This document shows, piece by piece, positions 1-9,483 of a stretch of DNA of 64,000 nt; within the stretch, counting starts at the first letter, position 1, and each line of letters opens with the position of its first letter. The position numbers and the translations under genes are program-made. The notes under the pieces were generated by a model that saw only the letters and a program-made list of their open reading frames with translations, ran no database searches and was not told where the DNA came from. The DNA lies in NCBI RefSeq assembly GCF_000422785.1, contig NZ_AUGS01000017.1:23348-87347 (forward strand), in the 5' to 3' direction. This DNA comes from Pseudovibrio exalbescens DSM 16456 (GTDB taxonomy: Bacteria > Pseudomonadota > Alphaproteobacteria > Rhizobiales > Stappiaceae).

Positions 1-897
1 CTGGTTTTGGCGCAGGTTCGTCAAGTGGTCGAGTCAGGGGCTTTGCATTCGCGCCATGTGCGCATTCCAGGCATCATGGTGGATGTGGTTGTTACAGCGT
101 CTGAGCAACCACAGTTTTATGGACGGCCCTATGACCTTACCGTGTCTGGTGCAAAGCGTGCCTATCTTGGCGAGATGACGGCGGATATACCCGCTAAACT
201 CGAACGGCGAATTATCGCCCGCCGGGCTGCGTTGGAACTGGAAGAAAATGCTTCGTTGAACTTCGGTTTTGGTATTCCGGGCGGAATCTTCGGTGTGGTT
301 GCTGAACAGGGCACAGGCGAGAAGCTTTGGATGAGTCTGGAGCAGGGCATTCACAATGGTCGCATGCTGGACGATGCCTTGTTTGGTGCGGCCTGCAATA
401 CGGATGCGATCATCCCGTCGATAGAGCAGTTCGACTACTACTCTGGCGGCGGCATTGACGTCACTTTTTTGGGAATGGGAGAGGCGGATGCCGCGGGCAA
501 CGTCAACGTTTCTCACTTGGGTGGCAACTTGATTGGACCCGGTGGCTTCATCGAAATTGCTCAGAATGCGAAAAAGGTCGTGTTTTGCGGCACCTTTGAT
601 GCAGCCGGCGCCAAGTTGGCGTTTGAAGCCGGCCAGTTGAGTGTTTTGCAACCGGGCAAGGTGCGCAAGTTCACACAGCAAGTTGCGGCCATCACATTTT
701 CTGGCGCGTTTGCTCGCCAGTCCGGGCAGGAGGTGCTGTACATTACCGAACGGGCCGTTTTCCGGCTGGCAGATTCCGGTTTGGAGATCATTGAACTTGC
801 TCCGGGTATTGAACCAGAGCGCGACATTTATCCATACATGGATTTCAAGCCAGCTTTGAACGTTCAACGTACCATGCCTGAGGAATGCTTCCTCTGA
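1..897 (+). CDS. Acyl-CoA:carboxylate CoA-transferase (fused type), C-terminal part
   Basis: The frame is open from base 1, so the gene begins upstream and only about 298 residues are seen. The sequence matches the C-terminal, beta-type half of family I CoA-transferases of the fused propionate/acetoacetate CoA-transferase type (YdiF-like). Enzymes of this family move CoA between a short-chain acyl-CoA and a free carboxylate by way of a glutamyl-CoA thioester. The LEQG stretch (Glu codon at 340-342) fits the ExG motif that carries the catalytic glutamate, and the downstream glycine-rich GGFIEI region is also typical. The substrate cannot be told from this part. A strong hairpin terminator follows directly. 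Confidence 0.85.
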   Translation: MVLAQVRQVVESGALHSRHVRIPGIMVDVVVTASEQPQFYGRPYDLTVSGAKRAYLGEMTADIPAKLERRIIARRAALELEENASLNFGFGIPGGIFGVVAEQGTGEKLWMSLEQGIHNGRMLDDALFGAACNTDAIIPSIEQFDYYSGGGIDVTFLGMGEADAAGNVNVSHLGGNLIGPGGFIEIAQNAKKVVFCGTFDAAGAKLAFEAGQLSVLQPGKVRKFTQQVAAITFSGAFARQSGQEVLYITERAVFRLADSGLEIIELAPGIEPERDIYPYMDFKPALNVQRTMPEECFL

Positions 898-910
898 TGT
901 GTTTAATCCA

Positions 911-946
911 GGATGAAGACGGGCGGTGTCCGTCTTCATCCCGTTT
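911..946 (+). terminator. Rho-independent terminator after the CoA-transferase
   Basis: A perfect 12-bp stem (911-922 with 930-941) with a 7-base loop is followed by a short T-rich tail. It sits between two convergent genes and most likely ends the plus-strand transcript. Confidence 0.75.
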
Positions 947-965
947 TGGCAAAGCGGCACGTTCC

Positions 966-2429
966 CTACAAGATCATGGCCGCGATCCATGCCATGGCCA
1001 CCATGCCGAAATTGGCATGAATGAAGGTCGGAATTACTGAATCTCGAATGTGATCGTGCTGCCCGTCCGCATTCAGTCCCGATGTTGCACCAAGCGAGAT
1101 TGTTGAGGCAGGGGATCCTGCATCTCCCAGTGCGGCCGATGCACCGAGTAGAGCGACGGTTGCCAAGGGTGAGAACCCGAGAGTGAGGGCAAGGGGAACA
1201 TATATCGGTGCCAGAATTGGGACGCTGGCAAAGCTATCTCCGAAACCAATCGTGATGAACAAACCAACCAACAGCATAAGCAAAGCGGCGATTGCCTTGT
1301 TGCCACCCATGAGCTCGGCAGAAGCTTGAATGAGAGGTTCGATTTCTCCCGTTGCCGTCAGCACGCCAGCAAACCCGGAGGCGATGGTAATAATCACGGC
1401 GATCTGCACCATCATCCGCATGCCTTCTGTAAAGACATCATCCTGCTCAGACCATTTGAACACGCCCGAAGCACTGAGGATGAGAAACCCGACCATGCCT
1501 CCAATGAGCAAGGAGTCATAGAACAACTGACAAGCCAAGGCGGCCGCCAGAGCAGCTACGGTTGCGAGCAATTGAGCGGGTTTGAGCGTTGCAGCATTTG
1601 AGGGGTCGAGGTGGTGCGCTGCCTCTGAGGTTGTAATGTAATCTCGTGGCTTGCGATAGGATATGAACACGGCAACCAGCATACCCAGCACAATGCCAAG
1701 AACAGGCAGTGCCATGGCCTTTGGGGCATCACTGTTTCCTATGACGAGGTCGTAGGCTTGCCCCACTTCATTGACATTGGGTACAAGAATTTCATTCAGA
1801 TAAATGGCCCCAAAGCCAGTGGGAAGCAAAAGGTAGCTGCAACTGATGGAACAGGCCAGAATGCAGGCTACGGCGCGCCGATCGACGCGCATCTTGTTTA
1901 ACACCACGAGAAGCGGTGGGATCATCACTGGAATAAACGCAATGTGAACCGGGACCGCATTTTGTGACAAGATTGATGCCCCGATGAAGATGCCAAACAG
2001 CATCCACTTCACGCCGGCCAGATGGTGGCTTTCTCTGCCACCGACGGTACCAGCCACCCACTGCGCAAAAACGTCCAGAATGCCGCTTCTTGACAATGCA
2101 ACTGCAAAGGCGCCGATCATGATGTAAGTCATGCCGACTTGTGAGCCCACCAAGAGATTGTCGTTCAAGGCAGAAATGGTCTCGGGCATGGAGAGGCCCG
2201 CATGCAGACCGCCTGCAATTGCTGCGGATATCAAGGCAATCGCCACCGGAACCTTGATGAGGCAAAGAACGATCATGACGCCGATTGTGAGCAAGACGGC
2301 ATTGATATGAATGCCGGCAAGTAGAGAAAGGGCATAAAGGATGGCCAGAAGACCGAGTACTGGATAGACGCGAGTACTTTTGTACCCCGCTCCGCTAGAA
2401 GCGCTGGATGAAGAAGATGACACCGACAT
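966..2429 (-). CDS. YuiF/NhaC-type cation:proton antiporter or amino-acid permease
   Basis: This 487-residue protein has about 11-12 hydrophobic segments spread over its whole length. The conserved C-terminal part (GFGDSFASVPI, then LGDAGSPAS and a GLNADGQHDH stretch) is the signature of the family annotated as Na+/H+ antiporter YuiF/HisP, some members of which were shown to move histidine. The true substrate is therefore open. The N-terminus is oddly serine-rich (a run of six Ser after MSV), no strong ribosome site is visible before this ATG, and the start may be slightly off. The gene lies downstream of ridA on the same strand, but a terminator separates them. Confidence 0.8.
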   Translation of the reverse strand: MSVSSSSSSASSGAGYKSTRVYPVLGLLAILYALSLLAGIHINAVLLTIGVMIVLCLIKVPVAIALISAAIAGGLHAGLSMPETISALNDNLLVGSQVGMTYIMIGAFAVALSRSGILDVFAQWVAGTVGGRESHHLAGVKWMLFGIFIGASILSQNAVPVHIAFIPVMIPPLLVVLNKMRVDRRAVACILACSISCSYLLLPTGFGAIYLNEILVPNVNEVGQAYDLVIGNSDAPKAMALPVLGIVLGMLVAVFISYRKPRDYITTSEAAHHLDPSNAATLKPAQLLATVAALAAALACQLFYDSLLIGGMVGFLILSASGVFKWSEQDDVFTEGMRMMVQIAVIITIASGFAGVLTATGEIEPLIQASAELMGGNKAIAALLMLLVGLFITIGFGDSFASVPILAPIYVPLALTLGFSPLATVALLGASAALGDAGSPASTISLGATSGLNADGQHDHIRDSVIPTFIHANFGMVAMAWIAAMIL

Positions 2430-2615
2430 GACCGCAAAACTACAGATTGGATGAGTGAAACAGATCTGTTGCTCTATCCCGTATGCGGCCGCAAGGCAAT
2501 TAGAGACCTCTGTTAAATTATTGTGGTCTTCTCATGCATTGTTCGGTCAGTTTCAGGTTTGGGTGAGTATATTTGGGTCGTCACGTGGGGCATCACAGGT
2601 GCGCCCTCGTGATTC

Positions 2616-2647
2616 AAAAAAGGGCGGACAGCAATCACTGCCCGCCG
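2616..2647 (-). terminator. Rho-independent terminator after ridA
   Basis: Read on the minus strand, a GC-rich hairpin (about 9 bp, GGCGGGCAG pairing with CTGTCCGCC) is followed by six T's (plus-strand A run 2616-2621). It lies about 30 bases past the ridA stop codon. Confidence 0.8.
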
Positions 2648-2675
2648 TATTGTCGCTGGTTCAAGTGAACTCGTC

Positions 2676-3023
2676 TCAGCACGCTGCCGTGATGATGATT
2701 TCGACCTTCAGTTCGGGGGAGGCGAGCTTGGCTTCACCACAGGCGCGTGCCGGCGCATGTCCTTCTGGAACCCATGCGTCCCATACACTGTTCATGGCAT
2801 CAAAATCGGCCATGTCAGCAAGCCATACGATGGCCTGAAGAATTCGCGTACGGTCGGTGCCAGCCTGTTCCAGCAGAGCATCAATGCGGCGCAAGCATTC
2901 CTTGGTCTGCTCTTCAATGCTATCGCCGCGGTTTCCAACCTGACCACAAAGATAAACCGTTCCGTTGTGCTTCACGATCTTGCTCATGCGCTGCTTGATT
3001 TCCATGCGCTCGATATCAGCCAT
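2676..3023 (-). CDS. RidA/YjgF family enamine/imine deaminase-like protein
   Basis: The 115-residue protein is the usual length for the RidA (YjgF/YER057c/UK114) family. Family members hydrolyse reactive 2-aminoacrylate-type imines or act in amine catabolism as trimers. The central GQVG and the [15 protein letters not shown]-terminal strand follow the family pattern. The canonical RidA substrate arginine near residue 105 (IPKDAxVEIE..A in true RidA) is not clear here: the matching segment is SPELKVEII. It may therefore belong to a Rid subgroup other than the canonical one. The neighbouring YuiF-type permease suggests a link with amino-acid use, which is inference. Confidence 0.85.
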   Translation of the reverse strand: MADIERMEIKQRMSKIVKHNGTVYLCGQVGNRGDSIEEQTKECLRRIDALLEQAGTDRTRILQAIVWLADMADFDAMNSVWDAWVPEGHAPARACGEAKLASPELKVEIIITAAC

Positions 3024-3261
3024 CCAAGTCTCCCAGAGTTTGAGCTGTCAGAACGGTCTGTATAGCTAAATTTGCGAGATTCAAAACAGTGTTTCTTCAG
3101 ATATCCCGTGAGTTATCGCTGATGAACGAAATATGGTTTTGTTAGGTCCTTGTATCAGTTGCATTTGTTTTCAACGGTTCTTCACATGGCTCATCACGAG
3201 TGCTCTTGAAGCGATGTTGGGTTCAATGTACGCAAAGATTAAACCAAGGCATGAAGACGCG

Positions 3262-4041
3262 ATGTGCACACAGCAGAAAATTCCGGTTTCAGTATTTATC
3301 ATCGCCAAGGATGAGGAAGATCGCATCTGCGATGCGATCGACAGCGTCAAAGAGTGGGTCGAAGAAGTCATTGTGATCGACTCCGGATCTTCGGACCAGA
3401 CGGTTAAAGTCGCTGAGGAGGCCGGTGCGCAGGTCGTATTCAATGAGTGGCCTGGCTACGGACTACAAAAGAGGTTTGGCGAAGACTGCTGCAAGAATAA
3501 GTGGTTGTTGAACATTGATGCCGACGAGCGCATCTCAGCGACCTTGGCCAACGAAATTCAAGATGTTTTTCGTCGTGGGCCAGACGCCGATATCTACAAG
3601 GTGCATATCGTGGATGTCTTCCCACACGAGAAAACAGCCAAAGCTTGGGCCTACGGGTATTGGCAGTATCGCTTGTACAATCGCGAGCATGGACGTTTTT
3701 CTGACTCAAGCGTTCATGACACTGTACGACCCGAAAAATCTGCCACTATCAGAAAGCTCAAGGGGAAAGTTGACCATAGGTCACAACGATCGATTGCCTT
3801 CACTGTAGATAAGCTGAACCGGTACTCCGACATGCAGGTTGAAGACATGCAACGGCGTGGTCGCAGCATGTCGCGTATACGTCTTTTGACCGAGTTTCCA
3901 ATTGCATTCTTGAAGAGCTATTTCATCCGCCGAGCCTTCCTTTACGGCTGGTGGGGGTTGGTGATCGCCCATAACTACGCTTACTCGCGGTTCGTGCGCG
4001 TCGCGAAGTATTACGAAACAGGAATAGTATCTCGGGACTAG
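3262..4041 (+). CDS. Glycosyltransferase family 2, WaaE/KdtX-like
   Basis: From MCTQQKIPVSVFI the protein is about 259 residues and starts directly with a GT2 fold. It has VFIIAKDEEDRI, the VIDSGSSDQT nucleotide-binding strand and the NIDADERIS metal-binding DxD. The C-terminal part with HDTV and the GWWG hydrophobic patch resembles WaaE/KdtX-type transferases, which add a sugar to the lipopolysaccharide inner core. The frame is open further upstream to 3133 (ATG at 3226 is an alternative), but the extra residues are not GT2-like, so the later start is preferred. It heads a group of four same-strand glycan genes. Confidence 0.8.
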   Translation: MCTQQKIPVSVFIIAKDEEDRICDAIDSVKEWVEEVIVIDSGSSDQTVKVAEEAGAQVVFNEWPGYGLQKRFGEDCCKNKWLLNIDADERISATLANEIQDVFRRGPDADIYKVHIVDVFPHEKTAKAWAYGYWQYRLYNREHGRFSDSSVHDTVRPEKSATIRKLKGKVDHRSQRSIAFTVDKLNRYSDMQVEDMQRRGRSMSRIRLLTEFPIAFLKSYFIRRAFLYGWWGLVIAHNYAYSRFVRVAKYYETGIVSRD

Positions 4042-4046
4042 AAAAC

Positions 4047-4871
4047 ATGCCAAAAAGTCTGTCAACCCTTTGGGTAGATGGTACGCTCTCATACATTGAA
4101 CATATATGTCTAAGATCAATGCTAAGTTGCGGGCACGAAGTTAAACTCTACACTTATGGGGCTGTTTTTAATGTCCCTGATGGCATCGAGATACTTAGTG
4201 CAGAGGAAATTCTTCCAAAAGAGAAACTGATACAGCACAAGGCAACAGGAAGCTACGCACTAGGATCAAACCTCTTTCGATATCAACTATTAAGAAGGAA
4301 AGATACTATCTGGGTTGATACAGATGTATTTCTTCTTAAGAAAATTCCGGATTCAGAGTACATATTTGGTTGGGAGAGTGGACAGATTATAAATGGAGCT
4401 GTCCTTCATATGCCAAAGGACTCAGATCTCCTTTGTGACCTACTGAATTACTGTAATGCGAGGGTTTTTATTGCTCCCTGGTGGCCTCTTTCAAAGAAAA
4501 TCAAAATTTTAATTCGCAGTTTCTATGGGGCTGACAAAAAAGTCGATACCGTCGAATGGGGAGTTTGGGGTCCTAAGGCCATTACTTTTTTCGCAAATAG
4601 GCGAAATGTTGCGAAGTTCGCACAACAGCAATCTGTATTCTACGCTATTCCGATTGAGAGGGCTGAAGAAATATTCCAGCCGAATGCAGATGTTTCGAGT
4701 CTGATCACAGAGGATTCTCTTGCTCTTCATTTTTGGAACGAAGCCATAAAGAAGCGAAAAAGTGAGATGCCGCCTAAGGACAGTTTAATCCTCCAATTAT
4801 GCAATCGCATAGGTTTAGACGCAGCCGACGTCCAGCAGATTCTGATTAGGAGCAAAGCTAATGACGATTAA
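4047..4871 (+). CDS. DXD-type glycosyltransferase (GT32/Gb3-synthase-like)
   Basis: A 274-residue cytoplasmic protein. Around residues 74-100 the stretch ALGSNLFRYQLL followed by WVDTDVFLLK gives the substrate-recognition helix and the DxD metal site of small sugar transferases of the capsular polysaccharide/alpha-1,4-glycosyltransferase type. NGAVLHMP then fits the family's acceptor-side strand, and a late ALHFWN resembles the usual terminal His motif. Base composition is clearly more AT-rich than in flanking housekeeping genes. It begins 5 bases after the previous stop and overlaps the next gene by 11 bases, so it is part of one operon. The sugar donor is unknown. Confidence 0.75.
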   Translation: MPKSLSTLWVDGTLSYIEHICLRSMLSCGHEVKLYTYGAVFNVPDGIEILSAEEILPKEKLIQHKATGSYALGSNLFRYQLLRRKDTIWVDTDVFLLKKIPDSEYIFGWESGQIINGAVLHMPKDSDLLCDLLNYCNARVFIAPWWPLSKKIKILIRSFYGADKKVDTVEWGVWGPKAITFFANRRNVAKFAQQQSVFYAIPIERAEEIFQPNADVSSLITEDSLALHFWNEAIKKRKSEMPPKDSLILQLCNRIGLDAADVQQILIRSKANDD

Positions 4872-5769
4872 AAATACCAGTTCCTTGAGAGAATTAGTAA
4901 GAAAAGCATACTATCAAAAATTTGGCTGCTATCCAGACTTGGAGAATCCAACAAGTTACAATGACAAAATACAGTGGTTGAAAGTAAATGATCAAATGTA
5001 CGAACATGTAATTTGTTGCGATAAACTATTAGTAAGAGGATTGGTTTCAAGTATAGTTGGCGAGGGGTATCTACTTAATATTTATCAAGTTTCTAGATCT
5101 ACTTATGGATTGGATCATGATAAATTGCCAGAGTTTTATGTTCTTAAGTCTAATCACGACAGTGGTTCTGTTCATATCATCAAATCTAAGCGTGATTTTG
5201 AAGAGGCTGAGAAAGTAATAAACCGAAAGCTTAATCACGTTTACGGAGCGACTGGAGGCGAATGGGGCTATTCTCACGTCTATCCTTATGTCTTTGCCGA
5301 AGAATTTATGGAAGGAGACATAATTGATTTTAAGTTTCACTGTTGTAGCGGCTCAGTGAAGTGGGTCCAGATAATATCTGAACGCCATACCGGCAAGGCT
5401 GTGGAAGTAAATGTTGATGTAGACTATAAGCCAATTGGAATGCATTTGGATTCAAATATGACTTTCTCTTTGAATCCTCCACCTCGCCCTGAATGTTGGC
5501 GCGAAATGATAAACCTTGCTGAGCGACTTAGCGCCAAATTCAAATACATCAGGGTTGATCTATACAACCATAAAGGGAAGCCCGTGGTTGGTGAGCTAAC
5601 CTCATGGCCCTATCAAGGGTTTTATACTACAGACGACAATATGAAATTTGGAGAGATGCTTGACTTCGACATGACATCGACGCGAATGATGTTACACGAT
5701 CAAGTCAGTTATCAGCGAAGGAAGCCCAGCTTTCGCAGGCGCGTTAAGAACTGGTTGAGCTCAAAATGA
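4861..5769 (+). CDS. TupA-like ATP-grasp protein (polysaccharide modification)
   Basis: The 302-residue protein matches the TupA-like ATP-grasp family in its N-terminal NPTSYNDKIQWLK motif, the FYVLKSNHDSG nucleotide-binding strand, the FAEEFMEG and DFKFHCCSG segments and the YIRVDLYN then VGELTSWP C-terminal metal/ATP site. The founding member, TupA, is tied to teichuronopeptide synthesis. Relatives in Gram-negative polysaccharide clusters probably ligate an amino acid or peptide to a glycan, which is inference. In many relatives the last motif reads GELTFxP; here it is GELTSWP. The start overlaps the previous gene by 11 bases and the stop overlaps the next start by 4. Confidence 0.8.
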   Translation: MTIKNTSSLRELVRKAYYQKFGCYPDLENPTSYNDKIQWLKVNDQMYEHVICCDKLLVRGLVSSIVGEGYLLNIYQVSRSTYGLDHDKLPEFYVLKSNHDSGSVHIIKSKRDFEEAEKVINRKLNHVYGATGGEWGYSHVYPYVFAEEFMEGDIIDFKFHCCSGSVKWVQIISERHTGKAVEVNVDVDYKPIGMHLDSNMTFSLNPPPRPECWREMINLAERLSAKFKYIRVDLYNHKGKPVVGELTSWPYQGFYTTDDNMKFGEMLDFDMTSTRMMLHDQVSYQRRKPSFRRRVKNWLSSK

Positions 5770-7364
5770 GGGTACTTGCTCTAACTGCAAATTATGATGG
5801 ATGGATTGCCGATACAATTTATCGTGAACAAGTGGCTTTAAGGGAAGCCCTTCGTAAAGAGGGAGGCGAGCTACACTTCTATGGGCCCGGTTTTCGCTAC
5901 AATTCTAATTATGTCCCTCAAATCATAAAAGAGTTTTCTGATGAAGGCATAACTTTTGATGCGCTAATCTGTTATAGCAGTCCATTGGATCTGCTCAAGA
6001 ATGGTGTGATAGATTTGGCTGTAGCGGATCGATACAGCGTTCCTGCTCAACTGCGGTCCTTCCCGAGAGGCCTAGACCGAGTTACCTGTGTTCCAAAAAT
6101 TTTCTGGATGAACGATTATTGGCAAATCTCCGCCAAACGATGGGATGAAATCCTCCTAGGAAATGGTTTCTCAACCGTACTCTCAGTTTACACTCCTTTC
6201 CATACAAGTTCGCAAGAACATGAAGCAACCTTTTCTTCTCGTCTTCGGCAGAAGGTCAAATTCATACACAGTCCAAGAGCGCTGGATCCAGATTACTTTT
6301 CTGGTAACCTGGATAGGGAGCGTGATATCGATGTAACTCTTCTCGGTGCCATATCTTCCGAGACCTATCCCTCAAGGTTCTATTTTAGCGAAACTCTAAA
6401 AAGGCAGTCTGGACTAAGTAAATTTCTGAAAGATCATCCAGGATATAATTTCAACCAGATTTTAACTGGTGGAGTTACCGGAGATGCATATAGAGAGGTA
6501 TTAACGCGCACGAAGCTTTTTGTAACGTGCGGAACAAAACGTCACCTTCCGCTCATAAAAGTATATGAAGCAATGGCCTCAGGTTGTGTTTTGTGCATTG
6601 ATGGAATTAATGGCGCTGCAGAGCTTCATATGGAAGAGGGTAAGCACTTCAAGATTATCACTACCTGTAACTTCATGGCGGAAATAAGTAAATTGCTTCG
6701 CGATGAAGAAAAGCGCCAAGAGATAGCGTTCAATGCCTTTGATTTGTTTCGAAATAAACATACCACTGGTGTAAGAGCTGAGCAAACACTGCAATCAATC
6801 AGAGATTCTGTAATCGAGTTCCAAAATAGCGCGAAGCCAAATCGCCTGCACTACTTGGCAGATTTATATTCGTCGAAAGTTGCCAGCGAATTGAAGAATT
6901 TGAGATCAAAGCTGGCAAAGGGAAACCTTGTGGGTCGCGAGGAAGCTAATAGTAAGCAAGAAGAAGGGAAAAGAAAGTACAGCGCTCTTGATTGTAAGAA
7001 CATAGTCGCCTTTTCTCATTTTAATGAATGGGATGTACAGGCTGATGATAATCAAAGAAATTTTCTAGATAATTTAATAGCTTCTTTGGAACGCTCTTGC
7101 TCTTTAAAGGCGTCCCTTTTGTCCGAAGCGGAACTTGGTACCGGTGCCAAGCCTAGTTCAGATGAGCAATTGTTTGTCATCGACAACGTTGATGATGAGC
7201 ACGTTGCCTTGGAAGAGCGGGTTTCTTTGTATCTATCTGAGAGCAATCAGTTTGGGCATCTTGTTTCGTTCTCGCCCAATGCCCACAAAGTCTTGATCTT
7301 ATCCCTAGATCCTGTTTTGTTGGAGAAGCTGCCCCCCCTCTCGGCAAAAATAAGCTGGACTTGA
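5766..7364 (+). CDS. GT-B glycosyltransferase with an unassigned C-terminal extension
   Basis: A 532-residue protein. The first ~360 residues look like a GT-B transferase of the 'group 1_2' type: an N-terminal domain opening MRVLALTANYDGW, a middle DIDVTLLGAI strand, and KLFVTCGTKRHLPLIKVYEAMASGCV with the E of the donor-binding EAMASG. The last ~150 residues, after a charged linker (SKQEEGKRK), match no domain I recognise and may contact acceptor or partner proteins. The start codon overlaps the previous stop (ATGA), so translation is probably coupled. Composition is AT-rich like its neighbours. Confidence 0.7.
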   Translation: MRVLALTANYDGWIADTIYREQVALREALRKEGGELHFYGPGFRYNSNYVPQIIKEFSDEGITFDALICYSSPLDLLKNGVIDLAVADRYSVPAQLRSFPRGLDRVTCVPKIFWMNDYWQISAKRWDEILLGNGFSTVLSVYTPFHTSSQEHEATFSSRLRQKVKFIHSPRALDPDYFSGNLDRERDIDVTLLGAISSETYPSRFYFSETLKRQSGLSKFLKDHPGYNFNQILTGGVTGDAYREVLTRTKLFVTCGTKRHLPLIKVYEAMASGCVLCIDGINGAAELHMEEGKHFKIITTCNFMAEISKLLRDEEKRQEIAFNAFDLFRNKHTTGVRAEQTLQSIRDSVIEFQNSAKPNRLHYLADLYSSKVASELKNLRSKLAKGNLVGREEANSKQEEGKRKYSALDCKNIVAFSHFNEWDVQADDNQRNFLDNLIASLERSCSLKASLLSEAELGTGAKPSSDEQLFVIDNVDDEHVALEERVSLYLSESNQFGHLVSFSPNAHKVLILSLDPVLLEKLPPLSAKISWT

Positions 7365-7366
7365 TA

Positions 7367-7399
7367 GCGTCCTTGCTTTTTATCTATTTGCAAGGACGC
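7367..7399. terminator. Hairpin between convergent glycan operons
   Basis: A perfect 10-bp inverted repeat (GCGTCCTTGC, 7367-7376, and its complement 7390-7399) with a 13-base A/T loop lies 2 bases after the stop at 7364. It is probably a shared terminator for the two converging operons, although the T tracts are weak on both sides. Confidence 0.5.
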
Positions 7400-7414
7400 C
7401 CTCAATTTTCAAAA

Positions 7415-8254
7415 CTACCTAGCTAAAATTTTCGTAATGTATTTTAGCCTCTGAGGGTAATACTTCAATTTGTTAAAAAAATTGTACGGCTTTCCCACAG
7501 TTATCTCTTCAATTATACCGTGTTTTCGCAGGTAGTATGCCTCGAAAGATTGGCTTCTCTTTCGGAAGCCGGTGTAATGTTGACTGTATACTGGCCTATG
7601 GTGGATAAATGATTGTTTTGAAATTGTTACTTTTAATCCAGCATCTTTGGCGCGCAGAAAGTAGTCACCGTGTTCTTTACCGATCTTAATTGTTTCATCA
7701 AACTTCAAGGTGCCAGCGGTTGATGTGCGGGCAATATAACAGTTCAACACAATGTCATAAAGTGGATAGCCTTCCAAATACCCTCTGTTTTGATCAATGT
7801 AGTGATATAAAACTCCGTCCTCTTTTTCGAACGTACCTGCGTAATGCAGTTCCCCTCTACAGTAGTTCTTGATCGGGCGGTAGTCTAACATGCGCATCGC
7901 AATAATGTCGAATGTTGTGGCGCTAATGAGTTCTACAAGCCCGCTTAGATTTGCATCTCTTTCAAAACAGTGATCATCGTCGATAAGCAAATAGTATGGA
8001 GTTTCAACTAGCTCAATAGCCTTATTTCTGCCTTCAGATATTCCAGTATCGGGCGGAAGCTTGAGTGTATTAGTGTAAGGGTCGCTAAGAAATTCGGTGG
8101 GTTCGAAGCTGTCATCGGCAACAATGGCGCGGGTTGTGGGATAGTATTCACGCAGCGAATTTATGCAACGCGTTACCATGTCTGGGCGCTCGAACGTCTT
8201 GACAACAACCGTTAGATTTTCTGCTACGATGTTATGCCCTTTCAAAGGAGGCAT
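7415..8254 (-). CDS. Glycosyltransferase family 2 (GalNAc-transferase-like)
   Basis: The 279-residue protein has a GT2 core near the N-terminus: LTVVVKTFERPDM, AIVADDSFEP, TGISEGRNKAI and YYLLIDDDHCF, where the DDD binds the metal. The layout resembles bacterial relatives of beta-1,4-N-acetylgalactosaminyltransferases. No membrane segment is seen, so it acts in the cytoplasm on a lipid-linked or LPS acceptor. It follows the GT4 gene by 11 bases on the same strand and faces the other glycan operon. AT-rich composition. Confidence 0.75.
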   Translation of the reverse strand: MPPLKGHNIVAENLTVVVKTFERPDMVTRCINSLREYYPTTRAIVADDSFEPTEFLSDPYTNTLKLPPDTGISEGRNKAIELVETPYYLLIDDDHCFERDANLSGLVELISATTFDIIAMRMLDYRPIKNYCRGELHYAGTFEKEDGVLYHYIDQNRGYLEGYPLYDIVLNCYIARTSTAGTLKFDETIKIGKEHGDYFLRAKDAGLKVTISKQSFIHHRPVYSQHYTGFRKRSQSFEAYYLRKHGIIEEITVGKPYNFFNKLKYYPQRLKYITKILAR

Positions 8255-8265
8255 GGGATATTCCT

Positions 8266-9324
8266 TTAAACAGAATCCAAGATAGATAGGTATTTTGTTG
8301 TGTGGGATCGTTTATCCAATTTGCTCACGGCATGCTCTCGTGCTCTGGCACCCCAGAGTACTGCATCGCTTGGTTGTCCGATGAGTTTGCTCAGGGCTTC
8401 TTTTATCGTGATTGGGTTAGCGTCTTCCAATAGTATTCCAGCATCTCCGACAGCTTCTGGAGTTCCCCCCGAGTTGGTAGAGATTGTAGCGCATCCGCAT
8501 GACATAGCTTCAACAACTGCTCGCGGAAAGCCTTCTTTTACGATTGAAGGTAGACATGCTATTCGCGAGCTGGCAAATACTTCACGGACCTCGTGGGATT
8601 TGAGGTTTATGCGGAGTTGAATTTGATGCTCATCTGAAATGTATCGAATTAGTTTTCTCAGAAACGCCTTTTCTTCTTCAGTCTGTACCGCGAGAGCAAG
8701 TGTTAGGGTCCAGTCTTTTTTTTGTAGATCGAGAAAAGCGGCGACTAGTTCCAGAATGCCTTTATCTTCGCGAGCACGCCCAGCAAAGCTAATCGTATTT
8801 AATTTTCCAACTGCAGGCCGCCACACGGTTGTGTCAACTGAGTTGAACAATGTTTCGCACTTGTTTGATAGTTGAGGAAATTCGTTTAGGAAACTTTCTC
8901 TTATAAAATCACTGACAAATATTATCTTTCTAAGAGGAATGAAAAGCCTCTGCTTTACAAGTCTTGATAATACGTTCCTATTTTTTCTTAATAAACCGTG
9001 CCTGTAAAGTACTACAGGTATTGCCGGGAATTTCTTTGCTAAGTAAGCTGCGGTCTGAGGATATTGATGGACTACAATGACATCTGGTAGATCCATACTT
9101 ATATGTTCTTCAAAGCCAGAGTTAAGCAGCTTCTGAGTATGCCCAACTACAGATCTAAAATCGAAACCAGTAAATGGCTTCTCGGTTTTCGAACCAAGTA
9201 CGTAGCTGTCCACGGAACAACGTGTACTTTCAATCTGATCCTTAACTACAAGATCAATGGAAGTAGCGCCATTCTCCGAGAAAACCATACCCCGGGGTAA
9301 AACAATAGCCACTTTCATTGTCAT
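8266..9324 (-). CDS. Glycosyltransferase family 4
   Basis: A 352-residue GT-B enzyme. The N-terminal domain contains DVIVVHQYPQTAAYLA and the hinge segment IIFVSDFI. The C-terminal domain has ISFAGRAREDKGI and the donor-binding stretch CLPSIVKEGFPRAVVEAMSCGCA with the paired glutamates of GT4 (EGFPRAVVE), followed by NSGGTPEAV. Members move a sugar from a nucleotide donor with retention of configuration. Two ATGs 6 bases apart (9324 and 9318) both fit. It heads the two-gene minus-strand operon. Confidence 0.85.
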   Translation of the reverse strand: MTMKVAIVLPRGMVFSENGATSIDLVVKDQIESTRCSVDSYVLGSKTEKPFTGFDFRSVVGHTQKLLNSGFEEHISMDLPDVIVVHQYPQTAAYLAKKFPAIPVVLYRHGLLRKNRNVLSRLVKQRLFIPLRKIIFVSDFIRESFLNEFPQLSNKCETLFNSVDTTVWRPAVGKLNTISFAGRAREDKGILELVAAFLDLQKKDWTLTLALAVQTEEEKAFLRKLIRYISDEHQIQLRINLKSHEVREVFASSRIACLPSIVKEGFPRAVVEAMSCGCATISTNSGGTPEAVGDAGILLEDANPITIKEALSKLIGQPSDAVLWGARAREHAVSKLDKRSHTTKYLSILDSV

Positions 9325-9483
9325 CTTCCGCTAACCAAACATTGTATAAGCCTCTGGCGTATTGTTAAGGCCGATTCAAAAGAACGACAAGGCTTAATGC
9401 CTGCCCAAAGCCAGACTGTGGAGTATTGTGGTACATATGAAGTCAGAAAAGTAGAGAGAATAGTGGGCATCTTGGTATGGCGG

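Noticed and set aside
34..990. Long minus-strand open frame opposite the CoA-transferase
   Set aside because: It is the shadow of a clear protein family on the plus strand; its translation has no family likeness and no ribosome site.
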